Of a DNA stretch of 64,000 nucleotides, positions 19,476 to 28,163 are shown one piece after another; positions within the stretch are counted from its first letter, which is position 1, and every line of letters begins with the position of its first letter. Source of the DNA: Hydrogenophaga intermedia (GTDB lineage Bacteria > Pseudomonadota > Gammaproteobacteria > Burkholderiales > Burkholderiaceae_C); assembly GCF_023715105.1 (NCBI RefSeq), contig NZ_JAMBNO010000018.1, positions 1 to 64,000 of the forward strand. The letters run 5' to 3'. Below the pieces are notes generated by a model. The model made no database searches. It was not told the DNA's origin and saw only the letters and a list, made by a program, of their open reading frames with translations. The position numbers were made by a program, and so were the translations under genes.

Positions 19476-20732
19476 TTATTCATATCGCAGGGCCTCGGCG
19501 GGGTTGACGCGGCTGGCGCGCCAGCTCGGATAGAGCGTGGCCGCAAAGGCCAGCACGAGCGAGATCACGGCCACGGGCACGATGTCGGCCTGCTGCGGAT
19601 CGCTGGGCATGCGGCTGATGAGGTAGATGTCCTGCGGCAGGAAGCTCGCACCGAGCAGGCGCTCCAGCGCTGGTACCAGGGTGTCGATGTTGAACGCCAC
19701 GCCCAGGCCGAGCAGCAGCCCCAGCCCGGTGCCGATGACGCCCACCGCCGCGCCCTGCACCACGAAGATGCCCATGATGCTGCGCGGGCTCGCGCCCAGC
19801 GTGCGCAGGATGGCGATGTCGGCGCGCTTGTCGGTCACCGTCATCACCAACGTGGAGACGAGGTTGAACGCGGCCACCGCCACGATCAGCGTGAGGATGA
19901 TGAACATCATGCGTTTCTCGAGCTGCACGGCAGCGAACCAGGTGCGGTTCTGGCGCGTCCAGTCGCGCACCACCAGACCGGGCGGCAAGTCGGCCGCCAT
20001 GTGCACGGCCACTTCGCGCGCGGCGTGCAGGTCGCGGATCTTCACGCGCACGCCCGTGGGCCCTTCGACGCGGAAGATGCGCGCGGCATCGTCCTGGTGC
20101 AGCATGGCCAGCGCCGAGTCGTATTCGTAGTGGCCCGAATCGAAGGTGCCCACCACCGTCATGCTGCGCACGCGCGGCACCACGCCGGCGGGCGTGACCT
20201 GCCCGCTGGGTGCGATCAGTGTGACCGTGTCGCCCGCGATCACGCCCAGGCTGCGCGCAAGCTCGCCGCCGAGCACGATGCCGAACTCGCCGGGTTTGAG
20301 GCGCGGCAGCACGGTGTCGGCCAGCTCGGCTGCCAGATCCGTCACCTTGGGCTCCAGCGCCGGGTCGATGCCACGCACCAGCGCGCCTTTCATGTCCTCA
20401 CCGCGCGCGATCAGCGCCTGCGCGCCCACGAAGGGCGCCGCACCCAGCACCTCGGGGCGCGCCTCGATGGTCGCCAGCGTGGTGGCCAGGTCGGGGATCG
20501 CCTGGCCGTTGCCCTCGAACACCTCGATGTGCGAGAGCACGCCGAGCATGCGGTCACGCACTTCCTTCTGGAAGCCGTTCATGACCGAGAGCACGATGAT
20601 GAGCGCGGCCACGCCGAGCGCGATGCCCAACATGGACACGCCCGAGATGAAGGAGATGAAGCCGTTGCGCCGCGTGGCGCGGCCGGCGCGCGTGTAGCGC
20701 CAGCCCAGCAGGAGTTCGTAGGGGGTTTGCAT
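19476..20732 (-). CDS. lolC: lipoprotein-releasing ABC transporter permease, LolC/LolE family
   Basis: 418 residues. An N-terminal membrane segment (about residues 24-50, SFISGVSMLGIALGVAALII) is followed by a long periplasmic MacB-PCD-like domain. Three C-terminal membrane segments start near residue 270 (MMFIILTLIVAVAAFNLVSTL). LRTLGASPRSIMGIFVVQG and YPSWRASRVNPAEALRYE are typical of Lol permeases. One permease gene is present next to lolD, as in genera with a LolF-type homodimer. The start at 20732 excludes an antisense extension over the divergent gene. Confidence 0.92.
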   Translation of the reverse strand: MQTPYELLLGWRYTRAGRATRRNGFISFISGVSMLGIALGVAALIIVLSVMNGFQKEVRDRMLGVLSHIEVFEGNGQAIPDLATTLATIEARPEVLGAAPFVGAQALIARGEDMKGALVRGIDPALEPKVTDLAAELADTVLPRLKPGEFGIVLGGELARSLGVIAGDTVTLIAPSGQVTPAGVVPRVRSMTVVGTFDSGHYEYDSALAMLHQDDAARIFRVEGPTGVRVKIRDLHAAREVAVHMAADLPPGLVVRDWTRQNRTWFAAVQLEKRMMFIILTLIVAVAAFNLVSTLVMTVTDKRADIAILRTLGASPRSIMGIFVVQGAAVGVIGTGLGLLLGLGVAFNIDTLVPALERLLGASFLPQDIYLISRMPSDPQQADIVPVAVISLVLAFAATLYPSWRASRVNPAEALRYE

Positions 20733-20760
20733 GGGTGTCGGCGGGCATTGTGGCATCCCC

Positions 20761-20770
20761 GACAATCGCG
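20761..20770 (+). promoter_or_regulatory. GACAAT-type box upstream of the mutase-like gene
   Basis: GACAAT CGCGGC ends one base before the start at 20773. The same GACAAT-N(1-2)-C-rich arrangement recurs before gcdH, the ABC exporter gene and the ArsC-like gene, and as TACAAT on the minus strand before the phosphomutase gene. It is plausibly a -10 element for a leaderless or near-leaderless transcript. Confidence 0.35.
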
Positions 20771-20772
20771 GC

Positions 20773-21720
20773 ATGCCCATTGCCCCGGATCCCGAACACC
20801 ACTGGGTGGTTCCGTTTGCCGCCATCGGCACGGGCGATGCGCGCCCCGAATGGCCTGCCCTGCCCCATCTGCAGGCCCTGCTGCTGCGCGTGCGCGAATC
20901 GCAGCGCAGCGATGGCGAAGACACCAGCTACACCGCCCCGCATGAACGCGCGCTGGCCGACGCGCGCGGCGTGCCGCTGCGCGATGGCCATTGGCCTGGC
21001 GCCGCGCTGCACAGCGATCAACCGCACACACCGCAGGCCTGGGTGCATCCGGTGCACCTGCAGGTCGGCATGGGTGAGGTCAGCTTGCAGGCAGCCACGC
21101 TGTTCGGGCTCGACGAAACCGCCTCTCGCCGCCTGTTCGATGCCCTGGCACCGCTGTGTGCCGAGGACGGCGTGGCGTTGCATTTCGACCACCCCACGCG
21201 TTGGCGCGCGAGCGGTGAACGCCTGCGTGGTCTGCGCTGCGCCAGCATCGACCGCGTGGTGGGCCGCTCCATTGCGCCCTGGCTGCCCGGGGGCAGCGAG
21301 GCGCGCTGGCTGCAGCGCCTCACCAGCGAAGCGCAGATGCTGTTCTACACGCACGCCGTGAACGATGCGCGCGAGGCCGCGCGGCAGCTGCCGGTCAATG
21401 GTGTGTGGTTCAGCGCGGCGGGCGCGGTGGAGGCGGACGTGGTGCCGGGTCCGGCGCCCGTGCTGGCCGATGCCCTGCGCGAGCCTGCCCTGCGCGGCGA
21501 CGCCGCTGCGTGGCGCGCGGCCTGGGAGGCGCTGGACGCCACGCTCATCGCCGGCCTGCACGAGCGCGCCTTGCGCGGGGAAGCCTTTGCGCTCACCCTG
21601 TGCGGTGAGCGCGGCACCACCACGCTGGAGCCCGTCGCACCGGGCATGGGGCAGCGCCTGGCGCGCGCCCTGCGCCTGGCGCGCACACCGACCGTTCAAG
21701 ACCTGTTGACCACCCTATGA
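20773..21720 (+). CDS. putative phosphoglycerate mutase-like protein
   Basis: 315 residues, start ATG at 20773. It is recalled as the conserved gene directly before recJ in Burkholderiales, usually annotated as a cofactor-independent phosphoglycerate mutase-like protein. HPVHLQVGMGEVSL, a Cys/Asp-rich middle and NGVWFSAAGAVEADVVPG fit that group. The complete metal-binding set of the alkaline-phosphatase superfamily is not obvious, so the activity is doubtful. The stop overlaps recJ (ATGA), so translation is coupled. Confidence 0.6.
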   Translation: MPIAPDPEHHWVVPFAAIGTGDARPEWPALPHLQALLLRVRESQRSDGEDTSYTAPHERALADARGVPLRDGHWPGAALHSDQPHTPQAWVHPVHLQVGMGEVSLQAATLFGLDETASRRLFDALAPLCAEDGVALHFDHPTRWRASGERLRGLRCASIDRVVGRSIAPWLPGGSEARWLQRLTSEAQMLFYTHAVNDAREAARQLPVNGVWFSAAGAVEADVVPGPAPVLADALREPALRGDAAAWRAAWEALDATLIAGLHERALRGEAFALTLCGERGTTTLEPVAPGMGQRLARALRLARTPTVQDLLTTL

Positions 21721-23453
21721 AGATCATCACCCGCGACGTGCCGCCCCGCGCCGCCTGGGCGCTCGAACAGAGCGGCCTGCACCCGCTGCTGGCACGCCTG
21801 TTTGCCGCGCGCGGCATTTCGCAGCGCGAAGAGCTCGACGACGCGCTCGCGCAGTTGCTGCCGCCCTCCACCATGAAGGGCGCCGACGAGGCTGCGCGCG
21901 CGCTGGCCGACGCCATGGCCGCCAAGCGGCGCATCTGCATCGTGGCCGACTACGACTGCGACGGCGCCACCGCCTGCGCGGTCGGCGTGCGCGGCTTGCG
22001 CCTGCTCGGCGCGGCCCTGGGCTTTGACGCGGTGCAGTACCTGGTGCCCGACCGCGTGGTCGACGGCTACGGCCTCACGCCTTCGATCGCACAGCGCGTG
22101 AAGGCCGCGGGCGCCGACCTGCTGGTGACGGTGGACAACGGGATCGCCAGCCTCGATGGCGTGCGCGCAGCGCGCGAGCTTGGCCTGCAGGTGATCGTGA
22201 CCGATCACCACCTGCCCGCGCAGCACGATGGCCGCGTGGTGCTGCCTGCCGATTGCATCATCGTCAACCCCAACCAGCCGGGCTGCGACTTCCAGAGCAA
22301 GAGCATCGCCGGCGTGGGCGTGATGTTCTATGTGCTGTTGGCGCTGCGCGCCGAGCTTCGCGCGCGCGGGGTCTTCGATCAACAAACCCAGCCCAAGATC
22401 GACACCCTGCTGCCCCTGGTGGCCCTGGGCACCGTGGCCGACGTGGTGAAGCTCGACACCAACAACCGCCGTCTGGTGGCGCAGGGTTTGAAGCGCGTGC
22501 GCGCAGGCGCCCTGCCCGCCGGCATGACTGCACTGTTCAACGCCGCCAGCCGCCGCCCCGAGGCCGCCACCACCTTCGACTTCGGCTTTGCGCTGGGCCC
22601 CCGCCTGAACGCCGCCGGCCGGCTGGCCGACATGACGCTGGGCATCGAATGCCTGCTCACCGACGACGCCACGCGCGCCGACGAACTCGCGCGCACGCTC
22701 GACGGCATCAACCGCGAACGCAAGGTGATCGAGGGCGAGATGCGCGAGCAGGCGCTGCAGATGGTGGATGAGATGTTCGACGAGAGCGAGCAGCCGCCGC
22801 CCGCGCTGGTGGTGTTCGACCCCGACTTCCACGAAGGCGTGGTGGGCATCGTGGCCTCGCGGCTGAAGGACAAGCTGCACCGCCCGAGCTTCGTGTTCGC
22901 GGCCAGCAGCGCGCCGGGCAAGGAGCACGAGCTCAAGGGGTCGGGCCGCTCCATCGCGGGCTTTCACCTGCGCGACGCGCTGGACCTGGTGGCCAAGCGC
23001 CACCCGGGCGTGCTGCTGCGCTTCGGCGGGCATGCCATGGCCGCGGGCTGCACCATCGCGGAGGAACACCTGGACACCTTCGAGCAGGCCCTGCAGCAGG
23101 TGGCGCACGAATGGCTGGACGCCGCCACGCTGCAGCGTCGCGTGGAAACCGACGGCCCGCTGGACCGCCAGTACCGCCGCCCGGATCTGGTGGACACGCT
23201 GCACGGCCAGGTGTGGGGCCAGGGCTTCGCGCCGCCGGTGTTCAGCGAAGAGGTGCGCGTGGTCAGCCAGCGCATCGTGGGCGAGAAGCACCTGGCGCTG
23301 AAGCTGCAGCACCAGGGCGATGCGGTGGACGGCATCTGGTTCGGCCACACCGAGCCGCTGCCCGAGCGCGTGCGCATTGCATTCCGCCTCGACGCTGACG
23401 AGTGGCAGGGCCAGCGGCGTGTGCGCTTTCTGGTCGAGGCGGCGGAGCTCTGA
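21717..23453 (+). CDS. recJ: single-strand-specific 5'-3' exonuclease RecJ
   Basis: 578 residues, standard length. The DHH phosphoesterase motifs are present: DYDCDGATA (about residues 77-85), VTVDNGIAS (about 138), TDHHLPA (about 161) and a DHHA1 domain with RFGGHAMAAGCTI near residue 437. The C-terminal OB-fold follows. It degrades single-stranded DNA in recombination and mismatch repair. It overlaps the upstream gene by four bases. Confidence 0.96.
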   Translation: MKIITRDVPPRAAWALEQSGLHPLLARLFAARGISQREELDDALAQLLPPSTMKGADEAARALADAMAAKRRICIVADYDCDGATACAVGVRGLRLLGAALGFDAVQYLVPDRVVDGYGLTPSIAQRVKAAGADLLVTVDNGIASLDGVRAARELGLQVIVTDHHLPAQHDGRVVLPADCIIVNPNQPGCDFQSKSIAGVGVMFYVLLALRAELRARGVFDQQTQPKIDTLLPLVALGTVADVVKLDTNNRRLVAQGLKRVRAGALPAGMTALFNAASRRPEAATTFDFGFALGPRLNAAGRLADMTLGIECLLTDDATRADELARTLDGINRERKVIEGEMREQALQMVDEMFDESEQPPPALVVFDPDFHEGVVGIVASRLKDKLHRPSFVFAASSAPGKEHELKGSGRSIAGFHLRDALDLVAKRHPGVLLRFGGHAMAAGCTIAEEHLDTFEQALQQVAHEWLDAATLQRRVETDGPLDRQYRRPDLVDTLHGQVWGQGFAPPVFSEEVRVVSQRIVGEKHLALKLQHQGDAVDGIWFGHTEPLPERVRIAFRLDADEWQGQRRVRFLVEAAEL

Positions 23454-23454
23454 A

Positions 23455-23991
23455 CTACTTCGCCAGCCGCGCGAAGGTCTTGCGGAACTTGGCCACCTTG
23501 GGCGCGGCCACGGCCATGCAGTAGCCCTGGTGCGGGTTGCGCTCGAAGAAATCCTGGTGGTAGGCCTCGGCGGGCCAGTAGTTCTGCAAGGGCAGCACCT
23601 CGGTCACGATGGGACGGCCGAAAGCGTCGTCGCGCGCGAGTTCGGCGATCAGCGCGCGCGCCTCGGCTTCCTGCTCGGGCGTGGTGAAGTAGATGCCGCT
23701 GCGGTATTGCGTGCCGACATCGTTGCCCTGGCGGTTCAGCGTGGTCGGGTCGTGCACCACGAAGAAGATCTCCAGCAGCTCGCGCGTGCTCACCTCGGCC
23801 GGGTCGTATTCCAGCCGCACCACCTCGTTGTGGCCGGTGGTGCCGGTGCAGACCTGCTCGTAGCTCGGCTGCTTCGCGTGGCCGTTGCTGTAGCCCGACT
23901 CGACGTCGCTCACGCCGCGCACGTCCTTGTAGACCGCCTCGGTGCACCAGAAACAGCCTCCGCCCAGCACCAGCACTTGTTTGTCGCTCAT
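23455..23991 (-). CDS. msrA: peptide methionine sulfoxide reductase A
   Basis: 178 residues. The catalytic motif GGGCFWC is at residues 10-16 (nucleophile Cys13), followed by GYSNGH, TGHNEVVRLEYDP and the YHQDFFERNPHQGYC block near residue 143 with a resolving Cys. It reduces methionine-S-sulfoxide in proteins using thioredoxin. Its stop is one base from the convergent recJ stop. Confidence 0.97.
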   Translation of the reverse strand: MSDKQVLVLGGGCFWCTEAVYKDVRGVSDVESGYSNGHAKQPSYEQVCTGTTGHNEVVRLEYDPAEVSTRELLEIFFVVHDPTTLNRQGNDVGTQYRSGIYFTTPEQEAEARALIAELARDDAFGRPIVTEVLPLQNYWPAEAYHQDFFERNPHQGYCMAVAAPKVAKFRKTFARLAK

Positions 23992-24045
23992 CGTGAACTC
24001 CGCTTTTTGTGTACCCCGGTGCGTCGGGCGACGCGCCGTTTTCTT

Positions 24046-24948
24046 TCAAGCACCCGATTCTGAGGCGGGCGCGAAGCCCCGCACGGCGTCCAGGAATGCG
24101 GCGAGCGCAGCGCTTTCGTCACCGCTGCGCCAGAGGCAGCGTGTCTCGTAGGGCGGCGTCTCGCCTTGCAGCGGCAGGAAGGCCGCGCCCGGCAGGCCGG
24201 CCTGCTGCAGGGCGGCCGGCACCAGCGACACGCCCAGCCCCTGCGCCACCAGCGAGACCACGCTGAGCCAGTGGCGTAACTCGAAGCGCACGTCGGGCTC
24301 GAAGCCGTGGTCGGCACACAGGGCCAGCAGGCGGTCGTGGTAATCGGGCGAGACGGCGCGCGAGATGGCCACGAAGGGCTCGCCCGCCAACGCGGCGGGC
24401 AGCACGCGGCGCTTGCGCGCCAGCGGGTGCTGCGCCGGCACGCAGGCCACGAAGGCCTGGCGCGACACCAAGATCTGCGCGCAACCCGGTGGCACGCGCG
24501 TGGTGTGCACAAAGCCGGCCTCGAGCCGGCCGTGCTGCAGGTCGATCAGCTGGTCGCTCGAACTCATCTCGCGCAGCACCAGCTTCAGGCGCGGGTGGTG
24601 CTGCGCAAAGCCGCGCAGGATTTGTGGCAGCCCGCGGTAAAGCACGGTGCCGGCAAAACCCACGCGCAACTGACCGCTCACGCCTTGCGCCACCTCGCGC
24701 GCCTCTCGCGCGGCGGCCCCGGCGGCGTCCAGCAGCGCCCGCGCGCGCGGCACGAACGCCAGGCCCGCCGGGGTGAGCGCCACGCCGCGGCTGTTGCGCA
24801 CGAACAGCGGCGCGCCCACCGAGGCCTCAAGCTGCTGGATGTTGAGCGACAGCGGCGGCTGCGTCATGGCCAGGCGCGCCGCGGCGCGGCCAAAGTGCAA
24901 TTCCTCGGCCAGGGCCAGGAAACAACGCAGGTGGCGGAATTCCATCAA
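24046..24948 (-). CDS. LysR-family transcriptional regulator
   Basis: 300 residues. The winged helix-turn-helix is at residues 1-60 ([40 protein letters not shown]). A LysR substrate-binding domain covers about residues 90-295. It is divergent from gcdH, with 97 bases between the starts, so control of gcdH and of itself is likely. The co-inducer is unknown, though a lysine or glutarate catabolite would fit. Confidence 0.9.
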   Translation of the reverse strand: MMEFRHLRCFLALAEELHFGRAAARLAMTQPPLSLNIQQLEASVGAPLFVRNSRGVALTPAGLAFVPRARALLDAAGAAAREAREVAQGVSGQLRVGFAGTVLYRGLPQILRGFAQHHPRLKLVLREMSSSDQLIDLQHGRLEAGFVHTTRVPPGCAQILVSRQAFVACVPAQHPLARKRRVLPAALAGEPFVAISRAVSPDYHDRLLALCADHGFEPDVRFELRHWLSVVSLVAQGLGVSLVPAALQQAGLPGAAFLPLQGETPPYETRCLWRSGDESAALAAFLDAVRGFAPASESGA

Positions 24949-25045
24949 TACACCAAGCAGATCGTTGAATACAGGATCGATATTAGACAGCTATGGCCTG
25001 CGGGCGGACAATCCGCCGATTCACCACCGTACCCGGAGACAGACC
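24949..25045. promoter_or_regulatory. divergent lysR-gcdH control region
   Basis: The 97-base gap has an AT-rich section (ACACCAAGCAGATCGTTGAA to GATATTAGAC, about 24951-24988), suitable for LysR binding and both promoters. A GACAAT CCGCC box at 25007-25017 precedes gcdH. No exact T-N11-A operator can be fixed from one sequence. Confidence 0.45.
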
Positions 25046-26239
25046 ATGCTCTCGCCGACCAAGACCAAAGCCAGCTTCAGCTGGGAAGACCCGTTCCAGC
25101 TCGACGGCCAGTTGAGCGACGACGAGCGCGCCGTGCGCGACGCCGCCCACACCTACTGCCAGGAGCGCCTGCTGCCGCGCGTGACCGAGGCTTTCCGCCA
25201 CGAAAAGACCGACCCGGCGATCTTTCGCGAGATGGGCGAGCTCGGCCTGCTGGGCGTGACGATCCCGGAGCAGTACGGCGGCGCCGGCCTCAACTACGTG
25301 TGCTACGGCCTGGTGGCGCGCGAGGTCGAGCGCATCGATTCGGGCTATCGCTCGATGATGAGCGTGCAGAGCTCGCTGGTGATGGTGCCGATCAACGAGT
25401 TCGGCACCGAGGCGCAGAAACAGAAGTACCTGCCCAAGCTGGCCAGCGGCCAGTGGATCGGCTGCTTTGGCCTGACCGAACCCAACCACGGCTCCGACCC
25501 GGGCAGCATGGTCACCCGCGCGAAAAAGGTCGACGGCGGCTACAGCCTGTCGGGTGCCAAGATGTGGATCACCAACAGCCCGATCGCCGACGTGTTCGTG
25601 GTCTGGGCCAAGGACGACGAAGGTTCGATCCGCGGCTTCATCCTGGAGAAGGGCTGGAAGGGCCTGTCGGCTCCGGCCATCCACAGCAAGGTCGGCCTGC
25701 GCGCCTCCATCACTGGCGAGATCGTGATGGACAACGTGTTCGTGCCCGAAGAGAACGCCTTCCCCGAGGTTCGCGGCTTGAAGGGCCCGTTCACCTGCCT
25801 CAACAGCGCGCGCTACGGCATTGCCTGGGGCGCACTCGGTGCCGCCGAGGACTGCTACTTCCGCGCCCGCCAGTACGTGCTGGACCGCCAGCAGTTCGGC
25901 CGCCCGCTGGCGGCCAACCAGCTGATCCAGAAGAAGCTGGCCGACATGCTGACCGAGATCAGCCTGGGCCTGCAGGGCTGCCTGCGCCTGGGCCGCATGA
26001 AGGACGAAGGCACGGCCGCGGTGGAAGTGACCTCGATCCTCAAGCGCAACAGCTGCGGCAAGGCGCTCGACATCGCCCGCCTGGCGCGCGACATGATGGG
26101 CGGCAATGGGATCAGCGACGAGTTCGGCGTGGCGCGCCACCTGGTCAACCTCGAGGTGGTCAACACCTACGAAGGCACGCACGACATCCACGCGCTCATC
26201 CTGGGCCGCGCGATCACCGGCATCGCCGCGTTCAACTGA
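25046..26239 (+). CDS. gcdH: glutaryl-CoA dehydrogenase, acyl-CoA dehydrogenase family
   Basis: 397 residues. It oxidises and decarboxylates glutaryl-CoA to crotonyl-CoA, an FAD enzyme of lysine and tryptophan breakdown. Family blocks include [36 protein letters not shown] and [18 protein letters not shown]. The C-terminal [24 protein letters not shown] carries the catalytic Glu. The start at 25046 removes a long upstream extension antisense to the LysR gene. GGAGA is visible a few bases before the ATG. Confidence 0.95.
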   Translation: MLSPTKTKASFSWEDPFQLDGQLSDDERAVRDAAHTYCQERLLPRVTEAFRHEKTDPAIFREMGELGLLGVTIPEQYGGAGLNYVCYGLVAREVERIDSGYRSMMSVQSSLVMVPINEFGTEAQKQKYLPKLASGQWIGCFGLTEPNHGSDPGSMVTRAKKVDGGYSLSGAKMWITNSPIADVFVVWAKDDEGSIRGFILEKGWKGLSAPAIHSKVGLRASITGEIVMDNVFVPEENAFPEVRGLKGPFTCLNSARYGIAWGALGAAEDCYFRARQYVLDRQQFGRPLAANQLIQKKLADMLTEISLGLQGCLRLGRMKDEGTAAVEVTSILKRNSCGKALDIARLARDMMGGNGISDEFGVARHLVNLEVVNTYEGTHDIHALILGRAITGIAAFN

Positions 26240-26287
26240 CGTTTCCTTTACCCGGCGGACATCGCCGGTACAGGGGGGTGGGGTATA

Positions 26288-26309
26288 TTACTAACCGATC
26301 GGTCAGTAA
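26288..26309. promoter_or_regulatory. TetR-type operator, 22-bp palindrome
   Basis: TTACTAACCGA-TCGGTCAGTAA is an inverted repeat with one mismatch across two 11-base arms. It directly precedes the TetR gene and overlaps a TATATT (26284-26289) that could be the -10 box. This is the typical operator form for TetR repressors of RND efflux operons, so autorepression and control of the downstream pump genes are likely. Confidence 0.75.
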
Positions 26310-26321
26310 TTGCCCCCACCC

Positions 26322-26984
26322 ATGCCCACGAACCGCCCGTCAGACGAACCCGCCACGCACCGCCGTGCGCGGCGCAAGGAGGCGCGCCCGGGCGAACTGA
26401 TCGAGGCCGCCCTTCACCTGTTCGTGGAGAAGGGCTTTGCCGCCACCCGCGTCGAAGAGGTGGCCGCGCACGCCGGTGTGTCCAAGGGCACGCTGTTCCT
26501 GTACTTCCCGAGCAAGGAAGACCTGTTCAAGGCCGTGGTGCGCGAGAACATCGCGGGCCGCTTCACCGAGTGGAACGAGGAATTCGAGCAGTTCACCGGT
26601 GACAGCGTGGAACTGGTGCGCTACGCCATGCAATCCTGGTGGGAGCGCATCGGCATGACCCCGGCCTCCGGCATCACCAAGCTGGTGATGAGCGAGGCAG
26701 GCACCTTCCCCGAAATCGCGGCCTTCTACCAGCAGGAGGTCATCGGCCCCGGCCATGCGCTGATCCGCCGCATCCTGCAGCGCGGCGTGGATCGGGGCGA
26801 GTTCCGTGACCTGCCGCTGGACTACGCGGTCTACAGCCTGATCGCACCCATGATCTTCCTGCTGATGTGGAAGCACTCCATGGCGCCGTGCTGCCCGCCG
26901 TCGCACCAGCTCGACCCGGTTTCTTTCATCGACACGCAGGTCGACCTGATCCTGCGCGGCATGCTCAAGCACCCCCGACCATGA
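26322..26984 (+). CDS. TetR/AcrR-family repressor of the efflux operon
   Basis: 220 residues. The N-terminal helix-turn-helix spans about residues 20-60 (AALHLFVEKGFAATRVEEVAAHAGVSKGTLFLYFPSKEDL). The rest is a helical ligand-binding and dimerisation domain. The ATG at 26322 is used; a TTG at 26310 in frame abuts the operator and would add four residues. The ATGA overlap with the adaptor gene shows it is the first gene of the operon. It is expected to bind the palindrome at 26288-26309. Confidence 0.9.
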   Translation: MPTNRPSDEPATHRRARRKEARPGELIEAALHLFVEKGFAATRVEEVAAHAGVSKGTLFLYFPSKEDLFKAVVRENIAGRFTEWNEEFEQFTGDSVELVRYAMQSWWERIGMTPASGITKLVMSEAGTFPEIAAFYQQEVIGPGHALIRRILQRGVDRGEFRDLPLDYAVYSLIAPMIFLLMWKHSMAPCCPPSHQLDPVSFIDTQVDLILRGMLKHPRP

Positions 26985-28147
26985 CCACCTCGCGTACCCG
27001 GACGTTCATCTACTGGCTGCTGCCGGTGCTGCTGGTTGCCGGCCTGGCCTGGGGCGTGGTGCGTGCGCTCGACAAGCGGGCCACCAAGGCCGAGCAGGCG
27101 CAGGCCGCAGCCCAGGCGCTGCAGACCGCGCCGGTCTACGAGGTGAACGAACGCGACGTGGTGCGCGTGCGCAGCGTGGCGCTGTTGCAGACAGCCAGCG
27201 TCTCGGGCTCCATCGAAGCACTGCAGACAGTGGCGATCAAGGCCCGTGTGGCGGGCGAGCTGCAAGGCCTCACCAAACGCGAGGGCGACAGCGTCGCGGC
27301 GGGCGAGGTGGTGGCACGCATCGATCCCACCGAGGCCCAGGCGCGCGTGCGCCAGGCCGAGCAGCAGGCCGAGTCGGCCCTGGCGCAGGTGCGCATCGCG
27401 CAACGCAGCCAAGCCAACAACCAGGCCCTGGTCCAGCAAGGCTTCATCTCGGCCACGGCGCTGGAGAACTCGCAGGCCAACCTGGCCGCGGCCGAGGCCA
27501 CGCACCGCGCGGCCGTGGCGGCGCTGGACATTGCGCGCAAGGGGCTGGGTGACACCGTGCTGCGTTCTCCCATCGCGGGGCAGATCGCTGCACGGCTGGT
27601 GCAGAACGGCGAGCGCGTGGGCCTGGACGCCCGCGTCGTGGACGTGGTGGACCTCTCGGCCTTCGAGATGGAGGCAGCGCTCAGTCCCTCGGATGCCGCG
27701 AGCGTGCAGGTGGGCCAGAAGGCGCGGTTGCAGGTGGAGGGTCTGGCCGCACCGGTGGACGCCACCGTGGTGCGCATCAACCCCAGCGTGCAACCCGGCA
27801 GCCGCAGCGTGCTGGTGTACCTGCGCCTGCCGGCAACCTCCGGCATGCGCCAGGGCCTGTTCGCGCGCGGCGAGATTCTGGCCGGCAGCACAGCCGCGCT
27901 CGCGGTGCCGGCATCGGCCGTGCGCAACGACCGCCCCGCGCCTTACGTGCAGGTGGTGCGCGAAAACACGGTGCGCCACGTGAATCTGCCCGAGCCGCTG
28001 CCACCGCGGGGCCTGGCCGATGGCGTGCCACACCAGGCCGTGCCCATGCTGGCCGATGGTGACGTGGTCCTGGCCGCCACGGCCGGTGCCATTCGCGACG
28101 GCACGCGCGTGAAACTCGCGGCCACGCCGACGAACAGCCCCAACTGA
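26981..28147 (+). CDS. RND efflux periplasmic adaptor subunit (membrane fusion protein)
   Basis: 388 residues. An uncleaved N-terminal membrane segment (about residues 7-27) anchors it. Then come the barrel-sandwich half-motif SVSGSIEALQTVAIKARVAGELQGL, a helical hairpin (about residues 115-190, rich in AEQQAESALAQVR) and the second half DTVLRSPIAGQIAARLVQNGE. It links the inner-membrane pump to a TolC-type channel. It overlaps the TetR stop by four bases and precedes the pump gene by 16 bases. Confidence 0.93.
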   Translation: MTTSRTRTFIYWLLPVLLVAGLAWGVVRALDKRATKAEQAQAAAQALQTAPVYEVNERDVVRVRSVALLQTASVSGSIEALQTVAIKARVAGELQGLTKREGDSVAAGEVVARIDPTEAQARVRQAEQQAESALAQVRIAQRSQANNQALVQQGFISATALENSQANLAAAEATHRAAVAALDIARKGLGDTVLRSPIAGQIAARLVQNGERVGLDARVVDVVDLSAFEMEAALSPSDAASVQVGQKARLQVEGLAAPVDATVVRINPSVQPGSRSVLVYLRLPATSGMRQGLFARGEILAGSTAALAVPASAVRNDRPAPYVQVVRENTVRHVNLPEPLPPRGLADGVPHQAVPMLADGDVVLAATAGAIRDGTRVKLAATPTNSPN

Positions 28148-28163
28148 ACAGGCGCACACCGCG